A DNA stretch of 49,492 nucleotides from DASVVT01 sp036386415 (lineage in GTDB: Bacteria; Acidobacteriota; Blastocatellia; Pyrinomonadales; Pyrinomonadaceae), in assembly GCA_036386415.1 (NCBI GenBank), contig DASVVT010000013.1:1-49492 (forward strand), read 5' to 3'. A program made the position numbers and the translations under genes. The stretch's first letter is position 1; every line of letters starts with the position of its first letter. The notes beneath the pieces are model-generated. The model was given only the letters and a program-made list of their open reading frames with translations, ran no database searches and was not told the DNA's origin. Shown piece by piece: positions 25,750 to 34,998 of the stretch.

Positions 25750-26885
25750 AGTGCATTGTGTGTGACACGGACAATAATCTGAAAGATCGCCAGGGTCACA
25801 GAGGGCGTTGCAAAAACTGTCAGCACCCGTTCGCGTTTGATCCGAAGATCATGTCCGGGGTCGATTTCACGGATAAGTTCTTTCAGCAGACGCTCTCAAT
25901 GCTCACCGTCCACGACTCGCTCTTCTTCACGCCGCGCCAGCTCTCCTACTTCTTCAACCAGCGGCTCAATGCCAAGCAGTCCGACCAGTTGAAAGTGGCA
26001 GGCGGCTGCGCGATTTTCGTCGCCGTTGCGCTGGCTTTCTTCCTCTTCGCGACGGGCGGCGGGTTCTCCTTCGGATGGTCAATGACGCTGCTTCTCGTCG
26101 TCGCCTGCGGCCTAGCTCTGCTCGCCAGTCCAAGGCTGCGGCGACGCTTGCGCGGAGTCAAGCCTCAGGAACTCAAAGCCACACCGGAGCAGGTAGAACA
26201 GTGGTTCCGTCATTGGTGCAAGATCAACGGCGAAACGCACAGGCGGCTTCCAGCGCCGTCGGCGAAACGCAAAACGCAAGCTCTTCAAATCAGCCCCGAA
26301 GTCAGGAAATACAGCTTCGACCGCGTCGTCGTCTGCGACCGCCCGGAGATAGCGCAATGCCTTATCGCAAACAACTTCCACTTCGAGCACAACTGCGCTG
26401 TCTTGAGCATTGATGGATACCCGCATGACATCTTCGAGACGGTGATGGAGATGCTCAAACGCAATCCAGGTCTGAGCGTGTATGCGCTTCACGATGCGAG
26501 CATGGCGGGCGTCGAGCTGCCCCAACGGCTGCGCACAGACCCGCGATGGTTTGCCGGAAGCGAGGCGCGCATCTACGACCTCGGGTTGCTCCCGCGTCAA
26601 ATCTTCAATCGCTCGGTCTTCGTCGAGAAGGCGCCTGAACGCACAGGCGCTACCGCTCTCCCCGCGCATGTCGCGGCAACGCTCGAACCTGAGGAAGTGC
26701 GTTGGCTGGAAGCGGGCAATTACGTTGCACTCGAATCCTTCACGCCGCAAACGCTGATGCGCGTCGTGGCACAAGGCATCGCCAAGAGCCGCGACCCGCA
26801 AGCCGTTGACGCCCTGGTTCCAGTCACGACCGGAGACGACGGCGGCGGCGGCGTGCTCATCTACACGTCGGACACCTTCGGTTAA
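25746..26885 (+). CDS. Zinc-ribbon membrane protein, unknown, with C-terminal alpha/beta domain
   Basis: 379 residues. The N-terminus MKCIVCDTDNN ... GRCKNCQHPF is a four-cysteine zinc ribbon. Two adjacent membrane helices lie near 84-130 (AIFVAVALAFFLFAT, MTLLLVVACGLALLA). The remaining ~200 residues form an alpha/beta domain: FDRVVVCDRPEIAQCLIANNF, then VLSIDG and LSVYALHDAS, acidic loops that recall a Toprim-like fold, but I cannot confirm it. A Gly-rich GDDGGGG lies near the end. GTG start with AGGAGG 6 bp upstream, overlapping the AsnB-like stop, so the two are translationally coupled. Probably a functional partner of the AsnB-like protein. Confidence 0.7.
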   Translation: MKCIVCDTDNNLKDRQGHRGRCKNCQHPFAFDPKIMSGVDFTDKFFQQTLSMLTVHDSLFFTPRQLSYFFNQRLNAKQSDQLKVAGGCAIFVAVALAFFLFATGGGFSFGWSMTLLLVVACGLALLASPRLRRRLRGVKPQELKATPEQVEQWFRHWCKINGETHRRLPAPSAKRKTQALQISPEVRKYSFDRVVVCDRPEIAQCLIANNFHFEHNCAVLSIDGYPHDIFETVMEMLKRNPGLSVYALHDASMAGVELPQRLRTDPRWFAGSEARIYDLGLLPRQIFNRSVFVEKAPERTGATALPAHVAATLEPEEVRWLEAGNYVALESFTPQTLMRVVAQGIAKSRDPQAVDALVPVTTGDDGGGGVLIYTSDTFG

Positions 26886-26950
26886 TCTGTCCGACGCGTG
26901 ATCGGGCGATCAGGCACTTATACCAGGTTGCAGGATAAAAGAAGGTCACA

Positions 26951-27026
26951 GACGATCCACGAAATCACACGAAGCAACACGAAGACAGGCTCTTTCGTGT
27001 GGTTTCGTGTAAATTCGTGGATCGTC
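26951..27026. repeat. Long inverted repeat, CACGAA word family, between convergent genes
   Basis: Arms 26951-26985 and 26991-27026 (GACGATCCACGAA ... TTCGTGGATCGTC) pair with few mismatches. Each arm carries CACGAA three times with a 10 bp step. The loop is only ~5 nt. It fills the gap between the convergent genes ending at 26885 and 27057, where a bidirectional terminator would be expected. Confidence 0.9.
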
Positions 27027-27056
27027 TCCTGCCTCTCTTTTCACTGCCATTCAGTA

Positions 27057-28874
27057 TTACTCGCGCGTGTGCGTTTGCAGCCACAACTCCAGACTGACGA
27101 GCAGCCAGAGCTTGACTCCATAACGCGCCCACACGTCTCCACGATAATTGAGCCAGTCGCGCACCACGTCCTGATTGAGAAACTGCCGCGTGCGCGCGCG
27201 GCGCGAGAGCAGGAGCGCGCCCGCCCGTCTTCGCCAGCGTTCGCGAAACCATCGCTGCACAGGAACCATCATTCCGCTTTTCGGTCGCTCTAAAATCCGC
27301 GCGGGCAGCAGGTCTGCGACCGCCGCTTTGAGCACGGCCTTCTCTTGCGCCCCATCCAGCTTGTGCTCAGGCGGTATCTCTAAGCTCAACTCTACGATGC
27401 GGTCATCAAAGAGCGGCGAGCGCCCAAGGAGTCCGGCGGCACGAGTCAGATTATTCACCTTCGTCAGAATGTGATCAGCGCCCTTGAACCGCGTATTGAT
27501 GAACATCAAGTTGTTCAGGTAGCTCCCCGGAGAATTGAAGGCGTCTGCGAACACGGATGCTTCGGCCTGCACGCTCTCCCACACTTCGCTACGCAGCAAG
27601 CGCGGTAAATCTGTCGCGCACTTTTGAAAAGAAGCCAGATAGGAGGCCACAGGATCAATAGATGTGCTCAACGGTTGCTCGTCTTGATGCACTTGGCCGT
27701 GCTCGGTTGGCGCGAATGATGGACGATAAAGCTGAGTCAGGAGCATCGGCTGATTCTTCGGCCCGCCGAAGCAGGGATCACCGCCTTCACCGTTCAAAAT
27801 CGTGTTGACCGTAGATTTGGCCGCGCGTCCCAGGATGAGGTTCGGCACAGTCAACGGATCGCCAATCGGATCGTCAAGGTGTGCCATCGTCTCCGGCAGC
27901 AATTCCCACATCGCCTGGGGTTTGATCTCGATGACGTGATGTTCGGTTCGACAGTGCGCCGCGACAAGCGCAGAGAATTCGAGCTCGTTCGGGCACTCTT
28001 CGCCGAAATGGATCGAATAAGAATGCACAGGCTCTTGATGCAGACGCGCGGCTAAGGCTGCAACGCAACTCGAATCGAGTCCGCCGGAAAGATAAACGCC
28101 GACCGGTGCGCCCTCCGGCAAACAATCGCGTACGACCTGTTCCAGCGTGTTGCGTAAACGCGCACTGGAAGACGCAAGCGGCATTTGCTCGGGAGCGACG
28201 CGCTCCTCAACCTGCCAGTAAGTCTTCGTTTCTCCGTCCGGTAGGCGCAGGATCGTGCCGGGTCGTACCTCGCGCAGGGCGCGCCACATCGTTCGCTCGC
28301 CCGGCACAAAAGCGCAGCACAGATAGTCGCGCACGGCCACCGCGTCCAATTCGCGTGTCGCTCCTCTGACGACATCCGCCGCCCTTGCTCCTGCATATCG
28401 CACGGAGCCTTCCGTCGTGTGGTAGAGCGTCTCCACACCGACGCGGTCGCGCACGAGCCACAAAGTCTCTCGATCACTGTCCCACACACAAAAGGCGTAA
28501 GCGCCCGCCAGCAATTGCGGCGTGCGCCAGCCATGCGCCTGCCATAATAGAGCGATGATTCGAAGGTCTGTCGGCGCGGAGTCATATTTTCCAGAGGCGG
28601 ACTCATCCATTCCTGTACTGCGCCCGTCAACTTCAGCCAGCAACTCGGCGCGATTCGTCAACCATACATCTCCGACGGCGATGAAACGCCCGCTCCGACA
28701 CGCTTCCCACCGTCCGGCGAGCACAGCGCAACCCTCATCGCGCCAGAGACCTTCTTCCTGCATCTGACGCACGTTTCCGTATGCGATACGCCAGCCCGTC
28801 ACCGTCGCGGAAAGCCCGTGCTGCCTCCGCCTGTAGCCAGGCAGTTGACCTGTTAATGCATCGACGAAGCTCAT
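27057..28874 (-). CDS. Asparagine synthetase-like protein without glutaminase cysteine (copy 2)
   Basis: 605 residues from MSFVDALTGQLPGYRRRQHG. No cysteine follows the initiator, so the glutaminase half is again inactive, although its later motifs remain (LAGAYAFCVWD, WLVRDRVGVETLYH, FVPGERTMWRALREVRPG). The synthetase half has VYLSGGLDSSCVAAL near 263, LNGEGGDPCFGG and LPARILERPKSGMMVPV. The frame is open 90 codons further upstream, but that part is only the translated inverted repeat at 28938-29032, so 28874 is chosen. It is convergent with the first AsnB-like operon and only moderately similar to it, so the two probably act on different substrates or steps. Confidence 0.85.
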   Translation of the reverse strand: MSFVDALTGQLPGYRRRQHGLSATVTGWRIAYGNVRQMQEEGLWRDEGCAVLAGRWEACRSGRFIAVGDVWLTNRAELLAEVDGRSTGMDESASGKYDSAPTDLRIIALLWQAHGWRTPQLLAGAYAFCVWDSDRETLWLVRDRVGVETLYHTTEGSVRYAGARAADVVRGATRELDAVAVRDYLCCAFVPGERTMWRALREVRPGTILRLPDGETKTYWQVEERVAPEQMPLASSSARLRNTLEQVVRDCLPEGAPVGVYLSGGLDSSCVAALAARLHQEPVHSYSIHFGEECPNELEFSALVAAHCRTEHHVIEIKPQAMWELLPETMAHLDDPIGDPLTVPNLILGRAAKSTVNTILNGEGGDPCFGGPKNQPMLLTQLYRPSFAPTEHGQVHQDEQPLSTSIDPVASYLASFQKCATDLPRLLRSEVWESVQAEASVFADAFNSPGSYLNNLMFINTRFKGADHILTKVNNLTRAAGLLGRSPLFDDRIVELSLEIPPEHKLDGAQEKAVLKAAVADLLPARILERPKSGMMVPVQRWFRERWRRRAGALLLSRRARTRQFLNQDVVRDWLNYRGDVWARYGVKLWLLVSLELWLQTHTRE

Positions 28875-28937
28875 AATGCAGATTGTGGCAGCATTCTTAC
28901 TCCCGTTGCCAGCGCGCAAGCCGGAATATGATATGCG

Positions 28938-29032
28938 CTCTGTGCATCCTCTGCGTCCTCTGTGTCTCTGTGGTGAGTCTTGTTTGCAGCAATTCACCAC
29001 AGAGGCACAGAGAACACGGAGGATGCACAGAG
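28938..29032. repeat. Long inverted repeat, CACAGAG word family, in a divergent gap
   Basis: Arms 28938-28976 and 28994-29032 (CTCTGTGCATCCTC ... GAGGATGCACAGAG) are near-perfect inverse copies made of CACAGAG words. Unlike most members here it lies upstream of two divergent genes (28874 minus, 29144 plus), so terminator function is unlikely at this place. Confidence 0.9.
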
Positions 29033-29143
29033 AGTTTAGTTGATACTGGGAGACCCCTGAATTTGGAATCCTATTGACATGATTCACCCTGCGAAGGCAC
29101 ACTTTCGTTGACTTTCTCATCTTAATAAACCACTTTATCAGCA

Positions 29144-29872
29144 TTGTGCGTCGTGCCGGATAAAACTTTTCTTCCCTTCAGACTTGCTCACGGTCATCTC
29201 GCAGAGACGACTGACGATGCTTTCCCCTCGCGCCTGTCCGCCTGGCGCAACGGCGTGCTTGAGCTTCCTGACGACGGGACACACTTCGGCTACGTGCATG
29301 AGCGCGAGGCGACGCTCGAAGCCGCCAGCGGAACCTTCGCGTTGCGACCCGGCATGTATTTCGCTGCACCCTCCTCGTGCCGTATCGGCGGTTCGGGTCA
29401 GGGGGTTATCATCACGCGGCTGGGCAATCATGGGATGTTTACTCTGGGCGGGCCTGTCGAGCCTGGAGGGCGCTTGCGCTACATTGACGGCTGCACGGAC
29501 AGCCTGCTCATTCCGCCGCAAATGCTAGGCGATCCATGCCTGAACGCGCTCTACTTTCCCGCCCACATCTCGCAGACAGAGCATACGCACCCGTCCGTCC
29601 GCATCGGCCTGGTCGTGCGCGGCACGGGCGAGTGTCGCACGCCGCTTGCGACCTTTTCGCTCTTCCCCGGTCTAGCCTTCATCATCCGCGCCGACGCGCG
29701 ACACAGTTTCAGGACGACGGCAGAGGAGATGCTCGTCGTCGCCTATCATCCTGAGAGCGATTACGGGCCGACGCACGAGGCGCACCCGATGATCAATCGC
29801 ACGATGGTGCGCGGCGTTCCGGCTTCGCAGATTGAGCTGATACGCACGCGCGAAGACGGCCAGGGAAAATGA
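29144..29872 (+). CDS. Cupin (bicupin-like) protein
   Basis: 242 residues, GTG start (alternative GTG 9 bp later). Two beta-barrel halves are visible: the first around ATLEAASGTFALRPGMYFAAP, the second with ISQTEHTHPSVRIGLVVRGTGE and LFPGLAFIIRADARHSF, which gives the cupin metal pattern HxH...E...H. Cupins bind a metal for oxygenase, isomerase or binding roles. No DNA-binding domain is present. It lies divergently next to the second AsnB-like gene and 212 bp before cyanophycinase. The function is unknown. Confidence 0.75.
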   Translation: MCVVPDKTFLPFRLAHGHLAETTDDAFPSRLSAWRNGVLELPDDGTHFGYVHEREATLEAASGTFALRPGMYFAAPSSCRIGGSGQGVIITRLGNHGMFTLGGPVEPGGRLRYIDGCTDSLLIPPQMLGDPCLNALYFPAHISQTEHTHPSVRIGLVVRGTGECRTPLATFSLFPGLAFIIRADARHSFRTTAEEMLVVAYHPESDYGPTHEAHPMINRTMVRGVPASQIELIRTREDGQGK

Positions 29873-30084
29873 AGCAAGCTGGCGGGCACATGCTCCAGGT
29901 CTCGCTCACAGATGATCTCGAACAGTTACGTTTAGAATCAGGCTCGACTGCATGGTTGCAACGCCAAACTTTATCAGCTTAGAGTAGTAGCCTGTCATAC
30001 GCTTAATAAGCAAAAGGGAGGAGACCATCGTCCGATTACGGCGTGAACGGATTCATCAACGCCTGTTTGGCGATCTGGAGCTGA

Positions 30085-30939
30085 ATGAAAGAATTGACTG
30101 ATCCCGAATTCATCGGCGGGCATCTGGTGATTATCGGCGGGGCTGAAGATAAGTACAACGAGCGTCGCATCCTGCATAAGTTCATTGAGTTGGCGGGCGG
30201 GCTTGATGCGCGCATCCTGATCGTCCCCGTGGCCTCCGATTACCCGGAATTTTCCGCAGACGTCTACATGCAGACTTTTCGCAATGTCGGCCTGCGGCAC
30301 GTCAAAGTCCTGCGCGCCACATCGCGCCAGGCCGTCATTGATGCCGATGCAGATGATCTGCTCTCGGGCGTGACCGGCGTGTTCATCTCCGGCGGCGACC
30401 AGATGCGTCTCGTCTCCATCCTCGGCGGCACTGAATTCGCACGCCTGCTGGAAGAGCGCGTGCGGCACAGTCCGCTCGTGCTCGCCGGTTCGAGCGCAGG
30501 CGCAGCGGGCATGAGTGCGGCGATGATCGTGCGCGGCGACGCCGCGCCGCACCCGCACAAGAAAACCGTACGCATCTCGCCGGGGCTCGGCATCCTGCGC
30601 AACATCATCATCGATCAGCACTTCACGGAACGCGGACGCCTGAGCCGCTTGATCACGGCTGTCTCTTACAACCCACGGCAGCTCGGAATAGGGATTGATG
30701 AGAACACCGCCGTGATCATTTCGCACGACGGGACACTGGAGGTTCACGGTCATGGCACCGTGACCATCGTTGACGGCTCGCGCATCATCTACAATGACAT
30801 CGCAGAGGTCGAAGACGTAAAGCCTTTCGCCGTTGCCGGCATCCAGTTGCACATCCTACGCGACGGCCTACGCTACGACATTACGCACCGCGCGCCAGTA
30901 CCCGTCACCGAAGAATTTTTGTTGCCGGATATTGATTAA
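30085..30939 (+). CDS. cphB: Cyanophycinase
   Basis: 284 residues, peptidase family S51. GHLVIIGGAEDKYNERRIL, ARILIVPVASDYPEF, VFISGGDQMRLVSIL and the nucleophile VLAGSSAGAAGMS (Ser near 135), then GLGILRNIIIDQHFTERGRLSRL and GIGIDENTA. It cuts cyanophycin into beta-Asp-Arg dipeptides in the cytoplasm. Length and motifs are typical. It precedes the synthetase on the same strand, the common cphB-cphA order. A long inverted repeat begins 2 bp after its stop codon and may set the ratio of cphB to cphA in a shared transcript. Confidence 0.96.
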   Translation: MKELTDPEFIGGHLVIIGGAEDKYNERRILHKFIELAGGLDARILIVPVASDYPEFSADVYMQTFRNVGLRHVKVLRATSRQAVIDADADDLLSGVTGVFISGGDQMRLVSILGGTEFARLLEERVRHSPLVLAGSSAGAAGMSAAMIVRGDAAPHPHKKTVRISPGLGILRNIIIDQHFTERGRLSRLITAVSYNPRQLGIGIDENTAVIISHDGTLEVHGHGTVTIVDGSRIIYNDIAEVEDVKPFAVAGIQLHILRDGLRYDITHRAPVPVTEEFLLPDID

Positions 30940-30940
30940 C

Positions 30941-31084
30941 AGTAGACAGTAGACAGTAGTCAGGAGCCAGTAGAAAAACCGTAGTGTCATGCTTTGTCGT
31001 CTAATATGATTTAGAGAATGAGCATCGAACCGCATCAACTGCTTTTCTTTTCTACTGACTACTTACTACTGTCTACTGTCTACT
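30941..31084. repeat. Inverted repeat, AGTAGAC word family, between cphB and cphA
   Basis: Arms 30941-30977 and 31048-31084 (AGTAGACAGTAGACAGTAGT and inverse) with a 7 bp internal step and a ~70 nt loop. Starts 2 bp after the cphB stop and ends 18 bp before the cphA start, so the right arm lies near the cphA ribosome binding site. Confidence 0.88.
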
Positions 31085-31102
31085 CTTAAAAGGACTCTCG
31101 AC

Positions 31103-33766
31103 ATGCGTATTCTTGAAATAAAAGCATTGCGCGGCCCGAACTATTGGAGCGGCTACCGGAAAAAGCTGATCGTGATGCGGCTCGACCTGGAAGACTTTGA
31201 GCAGAGGCCGACCGACAAGATCGAAAATTTCACCGCCCGCCTCGAAGAGGTGATGCCGAGCCTGGTCAAGCACGGGTGCAGCTATCAGGAGCCGGGCGGG
31301 TTTCTGCGCCGCGTCGCTGAAGGGACGTGGGCGGGGCATGTCATCGAGCACCTCGCGTTGGAGTTGCAGACGCTGGCGGGCATGGACACGGGCTACGGGC
31401 GAACGCGCGAAACAAGCCGGAAGGGCATCTATAACGTCGTCTTCAGTTATATCGAAGAGGACGCCGGACGATACGCTGCCCGCGCCTCGGTCAAGCTCTT
31501 CGAAGACCTCGCCGGGGGAAGACCGGTTGACGAGCTCAAGCAGATGGTCGCAGACGACGTGCAGCACCTGCGCGAGATACGCGAAGAGGTGCGCTTCGGC
31601 CCCTCCACCGGAGCCATCGTCCAGGAAGCGGAGAACCGCGACATCCCGCACATACGCCTCAACGATCAATCGCTGGTTCAACTGGGCTACGGCGTCAACC
31701 AGCAGCGCATTCAAGCGACCGTCACGGGGCGCACCAACATGATCGCCGTAGACCTCGCCTCCGACAAAGACGCGACGAAACAACTTCTCGGCAGCATGGG
31801 CGTGCCCGTGCCGAAAGGCTACCAGATTGTTGACGAAGATGAGATCGAAAAGACTGTCGGGCGTTTAGGCTTTCCCATCGCCGTCAAACCGCTCGACGCC
31901 AATCACGGCAAGGGAATCACCGTCGGCTTAAAGACGCTCGAAGAGGTGCGCGCGGCGTTTCCGCTCGCGAAAAATTACTCGCGCCGCGTCATCGTCGAGC
32001 AATCGCTGACGGGGCAAGACTTCCGCGCCCTCGTCATCAATAATCGCCTCGTCGCCGTCGCCGAGAGAATCCCTGCTCACGTCACAGGCGACGGCGAGCA
32101 TACGATTCGAGAGCTGATCGACATCACGAACCAGGACCCGCGACGCGGCTACGGCCACGAGAACGTCCTCACACTGATTAGCATCGACGCGCAGACCGAA
32201 AGCCTGCTCGCCGCGCACGGCAACACGCCGGACACTGTGCTTCCCGCAGGCGAAGTGTTCCGCCTCAAAACGACCGCGAACATCTCTACCGGCGGGACGG
32301 CGATTGATCGCACGGATGAGGTGCACCCGTTCAACGTCTCGCTCTTCGAGCGTATCGCGCGCATCATCGGATTAGACGTGGCCGGGATTGACGCGGTCGC
32401 GCCAGACCTCACCAGGCCGCTCACGGAGAACGGCGGCGGCATCATCGAAGTCAATGCCGCGCCCGGCTTTCGCATGCACATCGCGCCGAGCGACGGCCTG
32501 GCGCGCAACGTCGCAGAGCACGTCATCGACATGCTCTTTCCGCCCGGCACGCCCTCGCGCGTCCCCGTCATCGCCGTCACCGGCACGAACGGCAAGACGA
32601 CGACGACGCGGCTCATCGCTCACATCGTCAAGAACTCCGGTTTAAACGTCGGCTTCACCACGACCGAGGGCATCTACATCGGTAACAGCCTCATCCAGCC
32701 CGGCGACAACACCGGCCCCGTCTCCGCGCAGCTCGTCCTCAAAGACCCGACCATAGAGATCGCCGTCCTCGAAACAGCGCGCGGCGGCATCATCCGCGCC
32801 GGTCTCGGCTTCGACCGTTGCGACATCGGCGTCGTGTTGAATGTCACCGTTGACCATCTCGGCCTGAAGGACATCGAGACGATTGAAGACATGGCGCGCG
32901 TCAAGGCTGTCGTCCCGCGCGCCGTCGGGCGAAACGGCCACGCCGTCCTCAATGCCGACGATGAGCTTGTCTACGCCATGCGCGAAGACACGCCTGGACG
33001 CATCGCTCTCTTCAGCATGGAGGAAACGAATCCCCACATCGTCGAGCATACACAGGAGGGGGGCATCGCCTGCGTGTTCGAGAACGGCTACGTCACGCTG
33101 CTCAAGGGCAGGTGGAAAGTGCGCGTCGAGAAGGTCATCAATATTCCGTTGACTTACGGCGGGCGCGCTGCGTTCATGATTCAGAACGTGCTCGCCGCCA
33201 CGCTCGCCGCGTACCTGCAAAACATCAGCATCGAAGATATACGCGTCGGTCTGACGACCTTCGTGCCCTCGGTCGCGCAGACGCCCGGACGCTTGAACTT
33301 AGTCGAGATGGGCGACTTCACAGTCTTGATAGACTTCGCGCATAACCCCGCCGGGATGGAGGCGCTGCAACGCTTCCTCAGTAAGTTCCCGAACAAGACG
33401 AAGACCGGCGTAATCGGCGGCACGGGCGACCGCCGCGACGACGACCTGCGCCTCTATGGGCGCATCGCCGCGCAGATGTTCACACGCGTCATCGTCCGCG
33501 AAGACGACGATCTGCGCGGACGCGCGCCCGGCGAAGTGACACGCCTCGTCGTCGATGGCATTCGCAGTATCAACCCGGACATGCCGATCAAGGAATTCAA
33601 GAGTGCGCCCGAAGCAATTAACCACTCGCTGCAACACGCGCGTAAAGGCGAGCTGCTCGTCATTCTGGCCGACAACGTCAGCCGCTCAGTCGAGCTTGTT
33701 AGCAAGTTCCGCGAACAACGCACGCCGGTGAGTGTCGCCCATGAGGACATCCCTAACCAAAACTAG
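31103..33766 (+). CDS. cphA: Cyanophycin synthetase
   Basis: 887 residues. The N-terminal domain starts MRILEIKALRGPNYW. The ATP-grasp region (about 220-475) includes GYQIVDEDEIEK and VKPLDANHGKGITVG. The Mur-ligase-like half has the P-loop VTGTNGKTTTTRL near 492-503, then ETARGGIIRAGLGFD and LIDFAHNPAGMEAL. The enzyme adds aspartate to the backbone and arginine to its beta-carboxyl, building multi-Arg-poly-Asp. Full length for CphA1. AAGGA 10 bp before the ATG. With cphB upstream and the isoaspartyl peptidase downstream this makes a complete nitrogen-storage cycle. Confidence 0.97.
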   Translation: MRILEIKALRGPNYWSGYRKKLIVMRLDLEDFEQRPTDKIENFTARLEEVMPSLVKHGCSYQEPGGFLRRVAEGTWAGHVIEHLALELQTLAGMDTGYGRTRETSRKGIYNVVFSYIEEDAGRYAARASVKLFEDLAGGRPVDELKQMVADDVQHLREIREEVRFGPSTGAIVQEAENRDIPHIRLNDQSLVQLGYGVNQQRIQATVTGRTNMIAVDLASDKDATKQLLGSMGVPVPKGYQIVDEDEIEKTVGRLGFPIAVKPLDANHGKGITVGLKTLEEVRAAFPLAKNYSRRVIVEQSLTGQDFRALVINNRLVAVAERIPAHVTGDGEHTIRELIDITNQDPRRGYGHENVLTLISIDAQTESLLAAHGNTPDTVLPAGEVFRLKTTANISTGGTAIDRTDEVHPFNVSLFERIARIIGLDVAGIDAVAPDLTRPLTENGGGIIEVNAAPGFRMHIAPSDGLARNVAEHVIDMLFPPGTPSRVPVIAVTGTNGKTTTTRLIAHIVKNSGLNVGFTTTEGIYIGNSLIQPGDNTGPVSAQLVLKDPTIEIAVLETARGGIIRAGLGFDRCDIGVVLNVTVDHLGLKDIETIEDMARVKAVVPRAVGRNGHAVLNADDELVYAMREDTPGRIALFSMEETNPHIVEHTQEGGIACVFENGYVTLLKGRWKVRVEKVINIPLTYGGRAAFMIQNVLAATLAAYLQNISIEDIRVGLTTFVPSVAQTPGRLNLVEMGDFTVLIDFAHNPAGMEALQRFLSKFPNKTKTGVIGGTGDRRDDDLRLYGRIAAQMFTRVIVREDDDLRGRAPGEVTRLVVDGIRSINPDMPIKEFKSAPEAINHSLQHARKGELLVILADNVSRSVELVSKFREQRTPVSVAHEDIPNQN

Positions 33767-33771
33767 GGGAA

Positions 33772-33830
33772 GTAAAAAGGCAAAAGTGAAGAAAAACGAT
33801 TAAGCTCCGTTCTTCACTTTTGCCTTTTAC
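33772..33830. repeat. Inverted repeat after cphA (GGCAAAAGTGAAGAA arms)
   Basis: Arms 33772-33793 and 33810-33830 match with one indel and are followed by further TTTTGCC/TTTTTACC sequence. It lies 6 bp after the cphA stop and may act as its terminator. Confidence 0.8.
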
Positions 33831-33884
33831 CTTTTGCCTTTTTACCTTCTTAGAGCAGATTTCATTTGGCTGTACGGAAAACTT

Positions 33885-33980
33885 TAACCGCAAAGGACGC
33901 CAAGGAAAACTCGCAAAGATCGCAAAGGAGGTTCTTCTTTGCGCCCTTTGCGTCTTTTTGCTTGGCGTCCTTTGCGGTTA
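33885..33980. repeat. Long inverted repeat, GCAAAG word family
   Basis: Arms 33885-33929 and 33936-33980 (TAACCGCAAAGGACGCCAAG and inverse) are near-perfect, with GCAAAG-type words every ~9 bp and a 6 nt loop. Second hairpin in the gap between convergent cphA and the isoaspartyl peptidase gene. Confidence 0.9.
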
Positions 33981-34018
33981 CACGTTCGCTCTTTCTATAC
34001 GCTCAATTGAAAATCGCT

Positions 34019-34966
34019 CTAGTCGCTATAGATGGCAACTTGCGCATCTTGACTTGAAGTGATCCATGCGCGGTACATGCCTTCGCTGTTGAAGGGCAGC
34101 GCGACGTTTCCCCTTTGATCGACGGCGATGAGTCCACCTTCGCCGCCCATCTCGCGCAGCGTCTGACCGACGACCTGCTCACAGGCTTCTTCCAGAGTCA
34201 GCCCTTTGTACTTCATCAGGCAGGCAACATCGTAGGCGGCGACCGTGCGTATGAAGAACTCGCCGTGTCCGGTGCAGGAGACGGCGCAGGTGCGGTCGTC
34301 CGCGTAAGTGCCAGCGCCGATGAGCGCCGTGTCGCCGACGCGCCCGAATCGTTTGTTGGTCATGCCGCCGGTTGAAGTCGCCGCCGCGAGATGCCCACGC
34401 GCATCACACGCGACCGCGCCGACCGTTCCAAACTTTTTCAGGGGTGAATGATCCAGGAGCACTTCCTGTTCGCGCCGCGCCTGCAAGAGTTGTTCGTACC
34501 TGAACTCATCGAAGAAATATTCCGGCGGCGCGAATTCGCAGCCGACTTCGCGTGCGAACTCCTCCGCACCACGGCCACACAGAAGCACATGCGGCGACGC
34601 TTCCATGACGCGCCGCGCAAGCTTGATCGGGTTTTTGAGACGGCTGACAGCCGCCACCGCTCCGGCGCTCAAATCCTGGCCGGACATGATCGCCGCATCC
34701 ATCTCGTGCTGCTCGTTGTTTGTAAACACAGAGCCGCGTCCGGCGTTGAAGAGCGGATCGTCTTCGAGCGCACAGACTGTGGCCTCGACAGCATCAAGCG
34801 CATCACCGCCAAGGGTTAAAATCTCCCAGCCGCGCATCAAGGCTTGCTCTAAACCGTCCCTGTAAGCGCGCTCGCGTTCAAGGCTCATCAACGCGCGTTG
34901 GATCGTCCCCGCGCCGCCGTGAATCGCCAGTGCCAGTTTCGCTTCGACTTTCGTTTCAGAGTTCAT
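34019..34966 (-). CDS. iaaA: Isoaspartyl peptidase / L-asparaginase (Ntn-hydrolase)
   Basis: 315 residues, plant-type asparaginase family. LALAIHGGAGTI, LEDDPLFNAGRGSVFT, then the autocleavage site KKFGTVGAVA with the nucleophile Thr near 181, STGGMTNKRFGRVGDT and the substrate loop AVSCTGHGEFF. These enzymes split beta-aspartyl dipeptides, including beta-Asp-Arg from cyanophycinase, giving free Asp and Arg. It is convergent with cphA, from which it is separated by two inverted repeats, so it has its own promoter. The neighbourhood supports the role in cyanophycin use. Confidence 0.94.
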   Translation of the reverse strand: MNSETKVEAKLALAIHGGAGTIQRALMSLERERAYRDGLEQALMRGWEILTLGGDALDAVEATVCALEDDPLFNAGRGSVFTNNEQHEMDAAIMSGQDLSAGAVAAVSRLKNPIKLARRVMEASPHVLLCGRGAEEFAREVGCEFAPPEYFFDEFRYEQLLQARREQEVLLDHSPLKKFGTVGAVACDARGHLAAATSTGGMTNKRFGRVGDTALIGAGTYADDRTCAVSCTGHGEFFIRTVAAYDVACLMKYKGLTLEEACEQVVGQTLREMGGEGGLIAVDQRGNVALPFNSEGMYRAWITSSQDAQVAIYSD

Positions 34967-34998
34967 GATTGAGAGAATGAAAAGTTTCGCCGCTCACG

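Noticed and set aside
28938..29032. Regularly spaced CACAGAG words as a possible CRISPR array
   Set aside because: Words are 7 bp with 2-4 bp between them, arranged as an inverted hairpin; there are no 25-40 bp repeats with unique spacers and no cas genes.
28875..29144. 90-codon N-terminal extension of the second AsnB-like protein
   Set aside because: It is only the translated inverted repeat; the homology to asparagine synthetase begins near the ATG at 28874.
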